From: Lophius americanus
Taxonomy: Eukaryota; Chordata; Actinopteri; Lophiiformes; Lophiidae
Length of the DNA stretch: 64,000 nucleotides
Direction: 5' to 3'
NCBI GenBank assembly: GCA_037951165.1
Contig: JBBDHG010000004.1
Span: 2,968,501 to 3,032,500 of the forward strand
Below are positions 1 to 12,222 of this stretch, one piece after another. The notes under the pieces are model-generated. The model did not search any database. It saw nothing but the letters and a program-made list of their open reading frames with translations, and was not told the origin of the DNA. Every line of letters starts with the position of its first letter. The first letter of the stretch is position 1. The position numbers and the translations under genes are program-made.

Positions 1-212
1 GATTAGCCCGCCTATGTGAAAATCTTTGCATGGCCAGATATTAAGCACTTTTAGGTATTCAATATTTGCTGTAAAGAGTCATTCTTTTGAAAACAAAGGA
101 GTGTGAAAGAAGTGATATTTATGCCATTTCTGTTTTGTTGTCAAATTTTAGACTGATGTTATTTTCTCTTTATCAAAAAAATAAATCTGAGAGTCTCTTC
201 AAATGTCTCTAA

Positions 213-237
213 GTCCTCTATAATGATTATAGAGGAC
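213..237. repeat. 25-bp perfect palindrome
   Basis: Two 12-base arms, starting GTCCTCTATAAT and mirrored on the other side, flank a single central G at 225. The arms are perfect and stop at 212/238. No gene or repeat boundary lies next to it. It could be a protein-binding dyad or chance in AT-rich DNA. Confidence 0.5.
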
Positions 238-2487
238 AGAGTAATGATTTGTAACGTGATTTTACGTGTAGTCAAACAGAAGCAAATCCTCATATTTCCA
301 AATCTGAACTCACCATTTTATTTGTTCAGGGTCAAAGCTGGAACCATTTATTTCAAATTAATTGTCGGACGAATTTGAGCAATAAACAAAGCGGGACTTC
401 AGTTATGGACAGTCTGTCATTATAGGAGGAAGATAATAAATAACAAGAGCTTGGTGAAAGGAGACTTCCTGCTGCTTCCAGTGCCCATTTCGACCAAGTA
501 TTTAAAACATCATCTGTGACACCCGCAACTTGGCAGCCTGCCACTGTTTACAGGTTGCATAAAAACACATCTGCAAATCCCCCCAAATGTATGAATACCA
601 GGGTGCAGCTAGGATGGGTGTCCTTTTTTTTTTTTTTTTTTTAAAAGAAGAGGCACATGAGTGGCCCTCTCTGTGCTCATTGGATGAACATGGATAGGTG
701 GTTGCTGTACTCTGTTCTCTCTGTCAAAAGGACCAAAAAGAAGCCTGTCTGACTGCAGCTAGGGTTTTCACAAAAGCCTTTTTCCTTTGATATCCTTGTG
801 GTCCAGTTATAAATGCAGCTGAATAGCCAGGATTAGTGAGCAACCTGAGGGAAGATCCTTCTCACTGTGTTGTGATGCATTGGTTCTATAATGAATATCA
901 CCCTCAGTGCCTGTTGATAGAAACATCAGGAGGTAGGATTACGCATATAAGCAGTCCCTCTCCGTTCTCTTTTCTGCTTTCGTGGCTTAATGTTAGCATC
1001 TGCTCACCAAGACCCACAGATGAGCTGAACTTTGTTGAATGTCTTCTATACAAATAATTTTTCTGATCATCATAATAGACAACATGCATGCTATTTGGAT
1101 GACATTATGATTGAGCCTATAAGGGCAGAAAGGCTGAAGCTCTTTAGAGCTGATTTAAATTGTCACGTAGGGCCAACAGTGTCTGGTCTTCATCTCGCTG
1201 AAAAACTGGTTTTAAGTCACAAAATTAGAAGCAATATTTTTCATCATGCAATTCAATCATGTGAAATATCAGCAATTTCTTGTTTTTTATCTGTAAATTA
1301 CAGAGGACTCATAGAAGCAGAAGACCCGCTTTCTCCTTGGTGCGTTCAGACCCTTCAGCTGTTGATTCAAGCAGATAGAATCCATTTGCTGTTAAAATAT
1401 GTAAAAGTCAGTTATAGGCCAGAGGTGTAGGAGATTTGGAAGGCTGCGAACAATCATTATTTTTCATGCTCTGGGCAGAAGTCATGCATGTGTGGGCTGG
1501 ACTGGTACTTATACAATGAAAATTTGCAGACCACCAGGGAACAAATTGAAGCCACAGGGTGTTCTTGTTGCCATTCAAAGCTCTTGTTCTAACAAATGTG
1601 GTGTTGTGAGGATAAAAAAAAGCCGGCCCAGTGTTAGCTGAATGTTTAACCTTTCGCGATGGCTTGCTATAAAGAGAAATCCACTGTATGTGCAGGATAT
1701 TCGTCTAGTTAGTGCAAGATCTGATTGTCACCTTCAAGGTAACAGGGTTAAGGTTGATTGAATGGGCGTGGTAGCAGCAGCATAGCACTGAATTAAGAGC
1801 TGCTCATAGGGTGGCGCTCTCTGGTGTTCGGTTTGATAACGCATGGATACAGGTGTCAAATTCAAAACGGTGAGCATAGACAGTCAAATGAAAGAGATGA
1901 TTCTGCGCAGTACAAATCAGCTTAATTGCCCTCCAATTTCTTTTTTGACAAGAAAATCCAACCACTATCATATTATAACTGGAAAGGCACTCAGTACAGC
2001 GCATACCTCCTGATCAAATCGGCTGCTCGCAGGATTCTTGAAATATTTGGGGATCCTGTATTTAGTTTTCAACCAAAAATCAAAGATTCCTTCCATGGGA
2101 CAGTGCAGACTCTTCCACCCAGTTTCATAGTAATCCGCCATGGACTTTGAGAGTAATTGTCATAAACGCTCACAAAAAGTTCGATTTTGCAGTGGTCGAA
2201 AAAGCATACTTGAATCCTCCTGATATGCAGATGCACTCCAAAATGTGATGAGATCTTCCTGTAGACATGCGCAAGGATCAGGAAAGTCCAACCAGACAGA
2301 AAAACAGATTAAACATATGTATTGGAAGCCTTTTTTCGTTTTTATTTTTATTGGTCTTACGTATGAAATGAAGCATAAAGATGTTAGTCAGAATGATCTT
2401 ACAATAAGTCAGAAAACTGAAAATGCAAATTATATCGAACTTAAATTCATATGCTTTAAAGACAACGCTTTACATGATAATCAATAA

Positions 2488-2544
2488 TTTAATGACCGTC
2501 AGACTCGGTCATTAAAGAGACTTGATTCCACAAATGGAATCAAG
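2488..2544. repeat. Two adjacent perfect hairpins
   Basis: The first hairpin has 11-bp arms (TTTAATGACCG at 2488-2498 and its complement at 2506-2516) with a 7-base loop. Four bases later a second has 10-bp arms (CTTGATTCCA at 2521-2530 and its complement at 2535-2544) with a CAAA loop. Both are exact. The function is unknown; they may be the folded remains of a non-autonomous DNA transposon. Confidence 0.55.
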
Positions 2545-3063
2545 GGAAAAATTACAAATTTTACTTTTTCTTATCATCAGCTAATCCAACAAAAATGATT
2601 TAAACCAAAAATGAATTCACCTGTCGCTACTTTTTTCTTACTTTACTTATATGAGTGTGGTATTAAGACCCAAGCCCGTGGAACTTAAACCACAAATGGA
2701 GTTTAAAATAGGACCTATATTTTCGCTTCAGTTGCTGAGCAAAACTTCATTCTCTATTAAACACTTAAAATAATAGTGTTAGAAGAGAATGAAAATAAAA
2801 TATAGTACCGATATTCATGGTGATAAGGGGACCTGTTGTCCAGAGCATTCATATGTAATTTTGTAATAGTTTGGCACTTTGATGCTCTGAGCACCACTTC
2901 TTTTTAGTGCTGCTAATTGTAGAAAATAAAGATAAAATTAAAAGACAGAACTAGTGAACTTATGTAAAAAGTTTGGTGAAGGTAGAATGTATTGTGTGTG
3001 ATATATTCTAGACCAATATCCCCTTCTGTCATTTTAATGTAAGGGGAATACCAATTAGAACCA

Positions 3064-3093
3064 TTTGTAATGAGATGTGTATCTCATTACAAA
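3064..3093. repeat. 13-bp hairpin
   Basis: Exact inverted repeat: TTTGTAATGAGAT at 3064-3076, loop GTGT, complement at 3081-3093. A further 10-bp hairpin (ATTAGTAAAC, loop AGATAT) sits at 3704-3729. Together with the pair at 2488-2544, this part of the flank is rich in short foldbacks. Confidence 0.5.
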
Positions 3094-4909
3094 ATATATT
3101 TTGAATCATTCCTGGCGTAAATTTAAAAATAGAAACTTTTTGGGTAATAGTATGAGATGTGTTCTGTTAAGAATATGTCTCAGTTTCTGCCTTGGAATTG
3201 TAAAAAATAAAATTAAATGTGTATGAATAGAAAAAAGACACTTCAGTATATAAGTTGTATGGACAATGTGTTGAATATTAAAATATCGGTTCATATATTA
3301 ATGTGAGAAAAAAAGTTAATGCTAATATCTGCACAAAAAGAAGAAAAAGCTGATGCTTTGCCCAAATTCATAAATATGTATTTTACGTGCTGGAGTTATA
3401 TCTCGGACAAAAACCACACTGTCAGTCCATTATTTACTTCCCACTGCGTTATACGGAAAATATTTTCTATAAACTATTGACTTTATGAAGTCTCTCTCAA
3501 GCTATTGGACAACAAAATTCGACACCATATGGTACAAGATATGATCATTTAATATTTGATTATCTCTCATCACAGAAATATCTTTTCTTTTTTAACAGTA
3601 TTTCTGTAATTTAAGTTGGCATCATTATCCAGACTTTTAAGTGGCATAAACAAACATTTCTGTAGCTTTCAGCAGTTAAACTGACCATCAGCTTTCCTAT
3701 AAGATTAGTAAACAGATATGTTTACTAATATAAACATATAATAAATAGTATGAAGTTAAATGTGGCACGCTAGTAGCCAAATATTTAACGGGGAAAAAAC
3801 AATAAAATTCAACGGCACCATTTCCTGACCAAATCAGACCATTTATGCTAAAAGCAGAAATTGTTTTCAAGCAGATATGCTCTGAAGTAGCGAGCGACAA
3901 AGTGCCTGGAGCTTGAATATCTTAATGGAGGACTGAAAGCAGAGAATCTGCACACAACAGCAATTTGCTCTAATTTAACCCCATATGCTTTAACTCTGCT
4001 TTATGTTGCTGTTACAAAGCACACTGATGAGTCAAAGTGTTTTCACTTTATCTTTCTCGCCTGATTTTCCAATTATGAGTTCAGAAAAAGAAAAAAAAAT
4101 GAATGAAAAGCTTCAACACAGGTCAGCTTAAAATCTTGTAATGTTCAAGTGAATCACGCCTGCAGGCCGATGTTCAACAGTCTTATTTTCTCCGCCATGG
4201 TGGCAATTCTTGGAAAATACCATTCTTTTATATCGGATGGAAACGAACCAATGAGCCAACATTATCATTATAACAGACTAAAACGAACTTAATGTCAGAT
4301 CTAAAAAAAAAAAAAAAAATGAGATCAGTATCATTTTTCCAATCCTTGATAATGATTATAATTATCAGTGTACATCAAACATTATTTTCTCTCAGCAAAA
4401 TAAAAAATATCCCATGTCTTTTTTCTGCAAACCTGAGCAAAGCCACCACACTCTCCACAGATAAGACCAAACCTGCAGTTACACAAATAAAAGGAGTCTG
4501 CCAGCCTAAGAATCAAAGACACCTGTAAGAATATGTTAAAAATAGGGTTTAAAATAAAATAAATAGACAAACAGAAAGCACAAACAATTATTTGGCAGGT
4601 GAGCACAAATCAGTCTAAACAAACTGAATCACATGGAGAAAGCTCCCACCAACAATCGTCCTGGTCAGAGATCACTGGTCTTATGGAGGAGGCAGTGGTT
4701 CTGTGGATGTTTTGTTTCTCCTCTGCTGTCCATACTCTGTGCACCCATCCAGCTGCCTTCAACTCCACTAAATATCCACGGACCATCCAGGGAGCCCTTT
4801 GAAGTCTGCAGGGGTCAACCCCTAAGAAGGGCTCCATCAACGGCTTGATACATGCAAAGATTAATTCCCTTCTCAGCCTTATTCCATCGTAGTATGGAGG
4901 CGTGCGTTA

Positions 4910-7900
4910 CTACCGGATCCTGGTGAAAAGGTTCAGCACTGACACAGATTCCTGAGGAGGTGGTGAGACAAATACAGTTACACACAGACAAGCAAATGTG
5001 ACATGACCGAAATAAGAAGAGATAAAATGTAAGACTACATACCTTAGTTGATCTCATCTTACTAAAGACATTCCAGAACCGAAGTGTTTCATCCCCTGCT
5101 CCTGTTACTATGGCTTCTCCATCGGGGGACATGGCCTGCAAGTAAACTCATTATTTAACATCAAAAAGAGAGTAGGCACATGGTAATCCATCCAGATCCA
5201 GAATGTCGCTTTTTGACTTGTATTTGTTTCATCTTGCTGTAACCATCAGAACTATTGAACAACGGTCAGCAAGCAGATACGATATATACTGACCAGGTAC
5301 AGCACTCTGTAGGAATGTCCAGTAAGTTTGGCCACTTGAGTGAGAGAGGGATACTTCCACACCAGGATCTGGTTCTGGGAATAACCATGTGTACTCACCT
5401 GCAGAACAAAGATTTTAAGGTATTAGCTACGCATTTGTTTCAGAAGGTATTTATTATGGAAAAACAAATTCTACAATACAATACTTGCATTCCAAAATGG
5501 CTGTTAGAATTAAAAACCATTATATGACTCACCAGCTCATTAGTGTGTTTGGACCAGGCCAGGTTGCAGACCTGCGAGCCGGTGTCCGTGCACTGTAAAG
5601 GCTGGCCTGTCAGAGTGTTCCAGAAGCGGATGCAGCGGTCGGCAGTGCCGCCTCCAGAGGCCAGCAAGCCGTGCTGGTGAGGAGACCAGGCGATGGCTTT
5701 CACGGCAGCCAAGTGCTCTGTGTACTGCTGCACAGGGAGGACGCTCGAGTGGTTCCACACCAGTAACTATGGGCAACAGGGTGAAACAGGTTGAGTAGGT
5801 TGATATAATGAGTTTTTGATGTTTTATGAGAAAGGGTACACAATACTGATCTTAAACGCACTTTGTTATCATTTCCACCCGACGCTAGCAGCTGATGGTC
5901 TGTACTCCATTTGAGCCCACAGACTTCCTGTCTGTGTCCTTGAAGACGGCGCTCAGACTGGAGAGGCGGGGCTCTGATGTCACGCTGCAGGATCACACGA
6001 TCACGACTCCCTGATGACAGCTGGTCTGCATTCCACGCCAAGGCACCTGGCATACACCGACCACAAATGTAAGATATTAGTGAAAAACTTTGAAAATGCC
6101 ATGAAGTTGCAATATTCTTTTTCCTGGCATGTTTCTACTGCTATCTCTCCAGCCTCCAAACTCACCCACTCTGGCGGTGTGTCCTTCTAATACAGAAAGC
6201 TTCTTCCCTGCTGCTGCATCCCAGATCTGAACATAGCCTTTATGAGTTCCCACCGCCACCAGATTACCCTAAAAACAATCCAGCACACTTTGAGAATCAT
6301 TCTGTCATTTCAAGAATCTGTAAACGAGCTTTAACCGAAAAACAAAGAACTGGGTTTTTAAGAGGATGAAACAATGCCTGAACACCAGAATTAAATTTGT
6401 TTCTTTACTAGTCTCCAGTAAACGGTATATTAAGGTTAACACATTTACACTGAGAAAGATCAGAAAAATATTTGTTGTAGAGGCTCTACTACAAACTTAT
6501 TAGGATTTTTTAAGTAACTTGACCAAAATTTGCAAAGGTGATAGTAGGTGACAGTCAAACCCACCCTCTCTGACCATCCTACAGACGTTACAGAATCTCC
6601 TTCCACAGAAAGGTCACATAGACGTGTCACCTAAAAATACGGTAGATAAGAACACAAGATTTACATAGATTGAAGAACAAGTTTAATTACACAAACATCA
6701 CTAAAACTTTTCATTTACCAACCCAATGTGATCATAAACATTATAACACATATACTCTATTAGTTTTAATTAGAGCAAAATATTGTATTTATTAAAAAGC
6801 TCTCTCTCACACACACACACCTGACTGGTGCAGGCACTCCACAGGTAGACACAGGTACCTAGTCCAACACTAAGCACGTTCAGTGAGGACCAGTCCACTA
6901 AGTTGAGGTAGAAATCATCCTGAAGCTCTGGAGCGTCCAGAACTTTAAAAGGTATCTTGGATATTTTGCGTGTAGGTTTCCTTGGCGACCGCAGAAGTTT
7001 CTGGCTGCAATAAGTAACAAAGTTTGTCCAAGATTATAATCATACTTGTCCCAAAAGCAGGAGCCAACGTTTGAAGAATGACAAGCAGAACATTTTACCT
7101 GTTACTACTGACAGGTGATAGAGAATATGGAGAGACTGTGTTTCCATCTTCTTCTGGCAGAGCCCTCTTGGTACTAACAGAATACTAGAACATCAAAACA
7201 AACAATGATACCAAGGAACCCCACCGCCCATAAAACTATTTCATCCAAACAGCCAAATAATGTGTTTTTACACTAAAAAGGCTCCTCTTGGCTGGAGTGG
7301 ATGGCTGCAGACGGCGGTCTTCTGATTGTGGGTCCTGGACTTTCTCAATTCCTGCTCCGAGCAGCTCGTTTTTCAGCAGAGCAGAGTACGCCAGACCATC
7401 CGCTGTAAGGTAGAGGAAGAAACAGAGGAAACTTAAACAAAGCTGTTGAAAATGATGTCATTCAAAAACTTCACCTTTCTGCAATTTCTTATCTGTCTTT
7501 GTCACACGTGCAAAAGATCAGAGATTTTTTTTCCACCAAGCTTTGTTTAGTCCGTATTTCCAGTTTCCATGAGCCTACCCAGTCTTGGTAAAAAAGTGGA
7601 GTACAAAATAACATCAAGATAACTGTCGACTTGAGCTGAAAAGGAATGAAACATAACACAATGACACTACCTATGAAACCAAAGAGGAAAAAACACATTT
7701 AAAACACACCCTGGGGTATAATCCATCATTTAACGTATTCAAAAATGGGAATTGAAACTGAAATATGCCAATTCTCACAAGCTCAACAATATTCTGTAAA
7801 GAAAATTACTCCATTACGGTAAAACAATTTAAGTCTATCCTTTAAGAGGTATGAGCACAGATATTTAGGCCAGCCCATATGTATGACATAGATGTCAAAA

Positions 7901-9923
7901 AAGTTTAAGGTAGTTGAGCAATTGAGGCTCTTTTACATAGATTGCCAAACGGGGACTACTTACAAGTTTTTTTCACCAATTGAATATTAACAAACTGTGC
8001 ATTAACTGTGCTTGCAATAAAAAAAAACATTTTCCAAACATACTACTGTCATCACATTTCTTAAAATCAGGAATATCAATATCTTTTCCGATCACAAATT
8101 ATCAGCCAAAAAATGTGAACAGATAGCTACACACACAACATTAATGTCGTCCCTGCAATAAAAAAACCCCACAGAATTGACAAGAGGCTGAACTGCCAGT
8201 AAAAGTATAACAAAATGTATAATAAAATTCAGGCTTTTAAGTGTGAAAATGAAAAACAAAACCGAAAAGAAAAAACATAGTATAGTAATTGGTTGTCATG
8301 TATTGAAAGTTTTGAAGAAAGATATTGAACGCATTTGTGATTTGCGCCAAAAAATAAGAAACCAACCACAAAAATTAGCCTACATTCAAGCTGTAAGCTT
8401 GGAAATGGAAAAAAAAAGAAAAGACAACAAGTCAACAGACACCATTTCATATTATGATTGATGTATGTAAGCAGGCATTGCTTAGGAATTGCCAAGGATT
8501 GTTTAGGAATACTGAAGTCTTTTCAGTAATAGATTACATTCAAAAAATAACAGAAAAAGTAAGAGACAGCCTGATGGAGCTTACTGAATCATATTGTACG
8601 CCCTCTTGTTGGTTCATGGTGCGGGATAATACATTGTTGGTTAAATTATGCTTATTATCTTTTATTATCTCGTCTGTAGTGAATGTCACTAAATGTGTGT
8701 CTATGTATATGTGAGCAACTGACAATGCATCACATGATATTTCTTATGTTAATGTCCAGTCTCTCTGTATGAAGGGTAACTGCTTACCTTTATTGTTGTC
8801 TGTTGTGCCATCTTTAGTTTTCCTGTTTTGATTGTGTGACTTTTCAATTTCCTGTACAAGAAGAAAAAACATATAAATGATAACTCAATTGAATCTTAGC
8901 TCTGGTAGTTTATTTGCTCACAAACAAAAGCAAATAAATGTGTTTGTCATACGTTCATATCACAATAAACACTTGGATGTTGAGAATACTGCTCTTTTGA
9001 TAGGGTTTTGCAGCAACAGACTCACATTGATGCGATGGAAGTTGACACTCCAGTTAGCACCAGCTCGAGAGGGAATAAAGCGATCACCATGCTTGCTAGG
9101 AGAGGACAGTGGTGAGCTGGTGGGGGTCAGAGCTCGCCCTGCTCCTACAGATTTCTGCAAAAGAGAGGAGAATATCTTCTGACTTGAGGGAAGCACAAAC
9201 AGGCTTTGTACAGTGATCTGAAAGCTTAATAACAAATCAGGGTAAAATTTTAGGAGGCCGATGGTGCACCGGTTTGAGGTGCTAACAGTAAAAGGACACA
9301 CCTGCATCTAAAATCACATATTTGGCATTGCCAGGTATAGATTTGAACTATCATCCAAAAGCTTCTGTAATATCCAATTTTAGGATGGACCAGCAGCTGT
9401 TGCCAGTCGGTCAGAGGTAGTTGAATAAAGTAGAGTTTGTTGGATTTTTGATATTCGCAATTTTTGACCTTTTTGTTGCTAATTGCAGTGGTGTTTAGCA
9501 TCACCACTAAATTAACCATAATGCTAGAAAGGTTAAGGCCCTTGAGTGATTAACAATCAAATTAAATTCTCCACTCAAATTAGCCTCTGTGCATTTGCAA
9601 TTACATCATTAACAAGCACCTGTCAAACTGTGGAAAATGACGTAGTGATGAAAGATGAGAATTCTGTATTATATGATATTCTTTTCCTAATAATTAAGAA
9701 AAAATGGCTGTCAATTCAAATAGTTGGGATCAGACAATTGTGTAACAATTGTTACAGTCCTTGTAAATACTCAGCATTAGCTAGATGAGTTAATATATGT
9801 TAAATGTTACCAGATGATAACAGACAAAAAAAAGTGTTGGTTTTATTTACTTACTATGGGGCTTGCATTCTCATTTTGGACATTTATCTGCCTGAGCAGC
9901 CTACATTCATAGTCTTGATCCAT
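4910..9923 (-). CDS. fzr1: Fizzy-related protein 1 (Cdh1), APC/C coactivator, 13 coding exons
   Basis: The product is the WD40 adaptor that recruits D-box and KEN-box substrates to the anaphase-promoting complex in late mitosis and G1. Coding exons on the minus strand: 9923-9855, 9154-9026, 8851-8788, 7402-7272, 7184-7099, 7004-6821, 6630-6565, 6268-6166, 6046-5862, 5766-5533, 5398-5294, 5135-5043, 4951-4910. All phases join to give 496 codons, the usual vertebrate length. The protein begins MDQDYECRLLRQ, carries the C-box DRFIPSR at residues 47-53, then a seven-bladed propeller (for example VQIWDAAAGKKL and AIAWSPHQHGLLASGGG), and ends in the Ile-Arg tail (NLFTRIR) that docks on APC3. The start is the first Met of the conserved N terminus, five bases inside its exon. 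Residues 18-31 differ from the human sequence I know, which may indicate one of the duplicated fish paralogues. Confidence 0.96.
6801..6820 (-). repeat. GT/GA microsatellite forming an fzr1 splice donor
   Basis: Read on the minus strand, the exon ending at 6821 (ACCAGTCAG) is followed directly by about six GT units and then a GA run. The intron therefore begins inside a dinucleotide repeat, and its donor GTGTGT is repeat sequence. Confidence 0.8.
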
Positions 9924-10620
9924 GATGCCTGAAAGCAGGATGACAAATAGAAAAACACAATAATAAAACATACCAATCACAACGGAGTTTGCACATACCA
10001 GTAATCCGCATTGTGAGTAAGAATGGCAGTGTAGTTGTTGGGCTGCGGAACTAAACTTAGGCTTGAATAGAGGTAATGGGTCTATCAGTGCTGTGGCAAA
10101 ATAAGCATTTGCATGTGTTCAACTAATTAAATATACTGACAGCTGAGCCTACTAAGTTAAATTACTTACAGTAAAACAATGCACTATGTGTCAAGGTACC
10201 AATGCCTAGCACCACAAGTATTTTTTACAATCAATATGTATTTCTAAGTATATGCTAGTTCCTCGGAACAATAATGAAATAATTTGAAAAAAAACACAAA
10301 TCACTGTTTTCTTAGTCCATAGTGAGGCCTTCAAATAGCTTCTTTGGTTCAAATTCTCAAAATGAAAACTTGAGAATGTTCATCCTTCAGTTCTATTTTA
10401 ATAAAATGGTAAAATAAAACTGTTTACAGTCTGAAAATATTAACAGGAGTAGGACAAACTAGATAAACATACTTATGAGTTATGAACGTGCAGACGTTTG
10501 GCATTTTGTTTTAAGGTTATCTCCTAATATTGTTAAACGAAGATTCGGCAGTTCTCTAACTAGTGCTAATTCGCCAATTGCATTTTAAAATTTGCTTAAT
10601 GTTGATCTCCCATATTATTT

Positions 10621-10950
10621 CAGACGTGAAACTAATCATTGTCCCCTACTCCATGGGTAACGGACATGGAAACGTAACCATGGGTGATCGGGCCTTCTGC
10701 TCTGCTGCCTGTAGTCTGTGGAATGCCCTCCCTGACCATATGAAGGCTCCACAGATGACTGTCACTTTTAATAAAGGACTTAAAAACTTTCCTTTTAAGC
10801 AGAACCTATGACTTTTAATTGACATTGCTTTTTGTCAATATTTTCATATTATCATCATATATTTTTTTCATGCTTTTATCTGGTTTTACTTTGTAGCACT
10901 TTGAGATTTGATCCAAATATAAGTGCGTTATAAATAAAATGTATTACTCA
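10621..10950 (+). mobile_element. 5'-truncated L2/CR1-type LINE (3' end of ORF2 plus tail)
   Basis: The plus strand encodes the typical C terminus of this retrotransposon ORF2: GDRAFCSAACSLWNALPDHM, then TFNKGLKNFPFKQNL and a stop at 10811. It is followed by a 3' tail with GCACTTTGAGATTTGATCC and a TAAATAAAATGTATTA end. It lies between the first coding exon of fzr1 and its probable 5' UTR exon, antisense to the gene. Only the last 60 or so codons remain, so it is not active. The clade name (L2/Rex1/CR1 group) is from memory of the motif. Confidence 0.75.
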
Positions 10951-11574
10951 TAATCCTATATCTAAAGGGATAACCAGTAATTAGGTATATAAACTAAATG
11001 GATGATAAAAGTCAAAAAAATCCATATTAATTTCAGGACGCCAACCTGGAGGTAATCTCGAGAGAAATCTTGACAACGTAAATGTATTTGGTTACAGTTA
11101 GCTGACCATCAAACTGGTAATGGCATATATAATGAACCGATAAGACTACAAGGACGCACCACAACTGTTTGGTCTATATTCTCATCTTAAAGGTAACTTG
11201 AACTGGCCAAGATGGGCAGACCTGGTTAAACTACAATGACATTAGCTTTAGAGAACATTAACAGCTGCTGAAGGCTCCGTCCACTACCAACAACACAGGA
11301 ATTCCTTGAGATAATAATCAACTTTGAAGACTAACACCATTGCAGTTAAAGCCAATCGCTTACAAGATTCATGATCCAAAAACGTACTTTAGTGGATATT
11401 CTTTATCAATCATCTTTACAATAAAACGAGTCAAAATCCAAATAATCCATCCCTCGACATTTGCGGCTAAGCTAGTGCTAATGATTGCTTTAACCGACCT
11501 GTGGTACGCTAGCTGTAGGGCTAATAGCATTAGCAAGATTGTTTGTTAAAATATTCGCTTGTTTTACTACCTAC

Positions 11575-11760
11575 CGTCCACAATATAACGATCCCAGTTT
11601 CTTGTCGTTGGGTTGTTTGTATTGCCAGGTCAGTTCCAGTGGAAATATATTGTTTCAATAATTTTACTCTATTTGAAAGAGCTTGTAAAACACAAATGTA
11701 TTCTACCGAGTATTCAATTTGGGTTCGCTAAGCATCACGGGAAAGTCGTGACGTCGCTGT
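11575..11760 (-). promoter_or_regulatory. Probable fzr1 5' UTR exon and promoter
   Basis: The first coding exon of fzr1 has an acceptor five bases before the ATG, so an upstream non-coding exon must exist. On the minus strand a good donor (GGACG followed by GTAGGT) lies at 11574. Upstream of it is a CRE-like TGACGTCG at 11749-11756 and an X-box-like GTTGCTACGGAAAC near 11780. The transcription start is not visible, so the upper bound is a guess. Confidence 0.4.
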
Positions 11761-12222
11761 TTTTGAATTACAGATTTTGCGTTGCTACGGAAACAAGACA
11801 CGGTCACAGCACCTCCCACTGGAAAGTAGTGTATTTTGTGACCACAAATCAAATGACCCAAAAGCTTCTAACACTCCAGTTCAGTACAGAGCCAAATCAA
11901 AGTAGCGAGGGCAGTGTTTATTGCTGTTGCGAGAAAAATGACGTTAATAATGAGAACACCACAGATACAACTGTTGGCAATCAGTCCCTCCATGACATTT
12001 CAAATAAATATACAATTACTTTTTAATAATATATATCCAACAACCATTCACACCAATACCTACTGGTACCTGCATTGGAGGGGTGAACACATGCAAACAG
12101 ACCCCCCTGGTGGATTTACATCAATAACCTCCCTGCATTGAGGTGACAATGTGTTAGCAGTGTCTGTGGTGGAGTGAAACACCGTTACTTAGAGGATAGT
12201 TATCTTCTGGTTTATGAACAAG

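Larger units (their letters stand above)
1..4909. other. Gene-poor flank downstream of fzr1
   Basis: No coding exon is recognisable here. The open frames are short, AT-rich and unlike any family I know. The part next to position 4909 must contain the fzr1 3' UTR (minus strand), but I see no convincing minus-strand AATAAA close to the stop codon, so its end is not placed. The stretch also holds a T19 run (624-642), a poly-A run near 4304-4319, and several short perfect inverted repeats listed separately. Confidence 0.6.

Noticed and set aside
4292..4848. Small frames overlapping just beyond the fzr1 stop
   Set aside because: They lie in or beside the fzr1 3' UTR, have no homology that I recognise and no splice structure.
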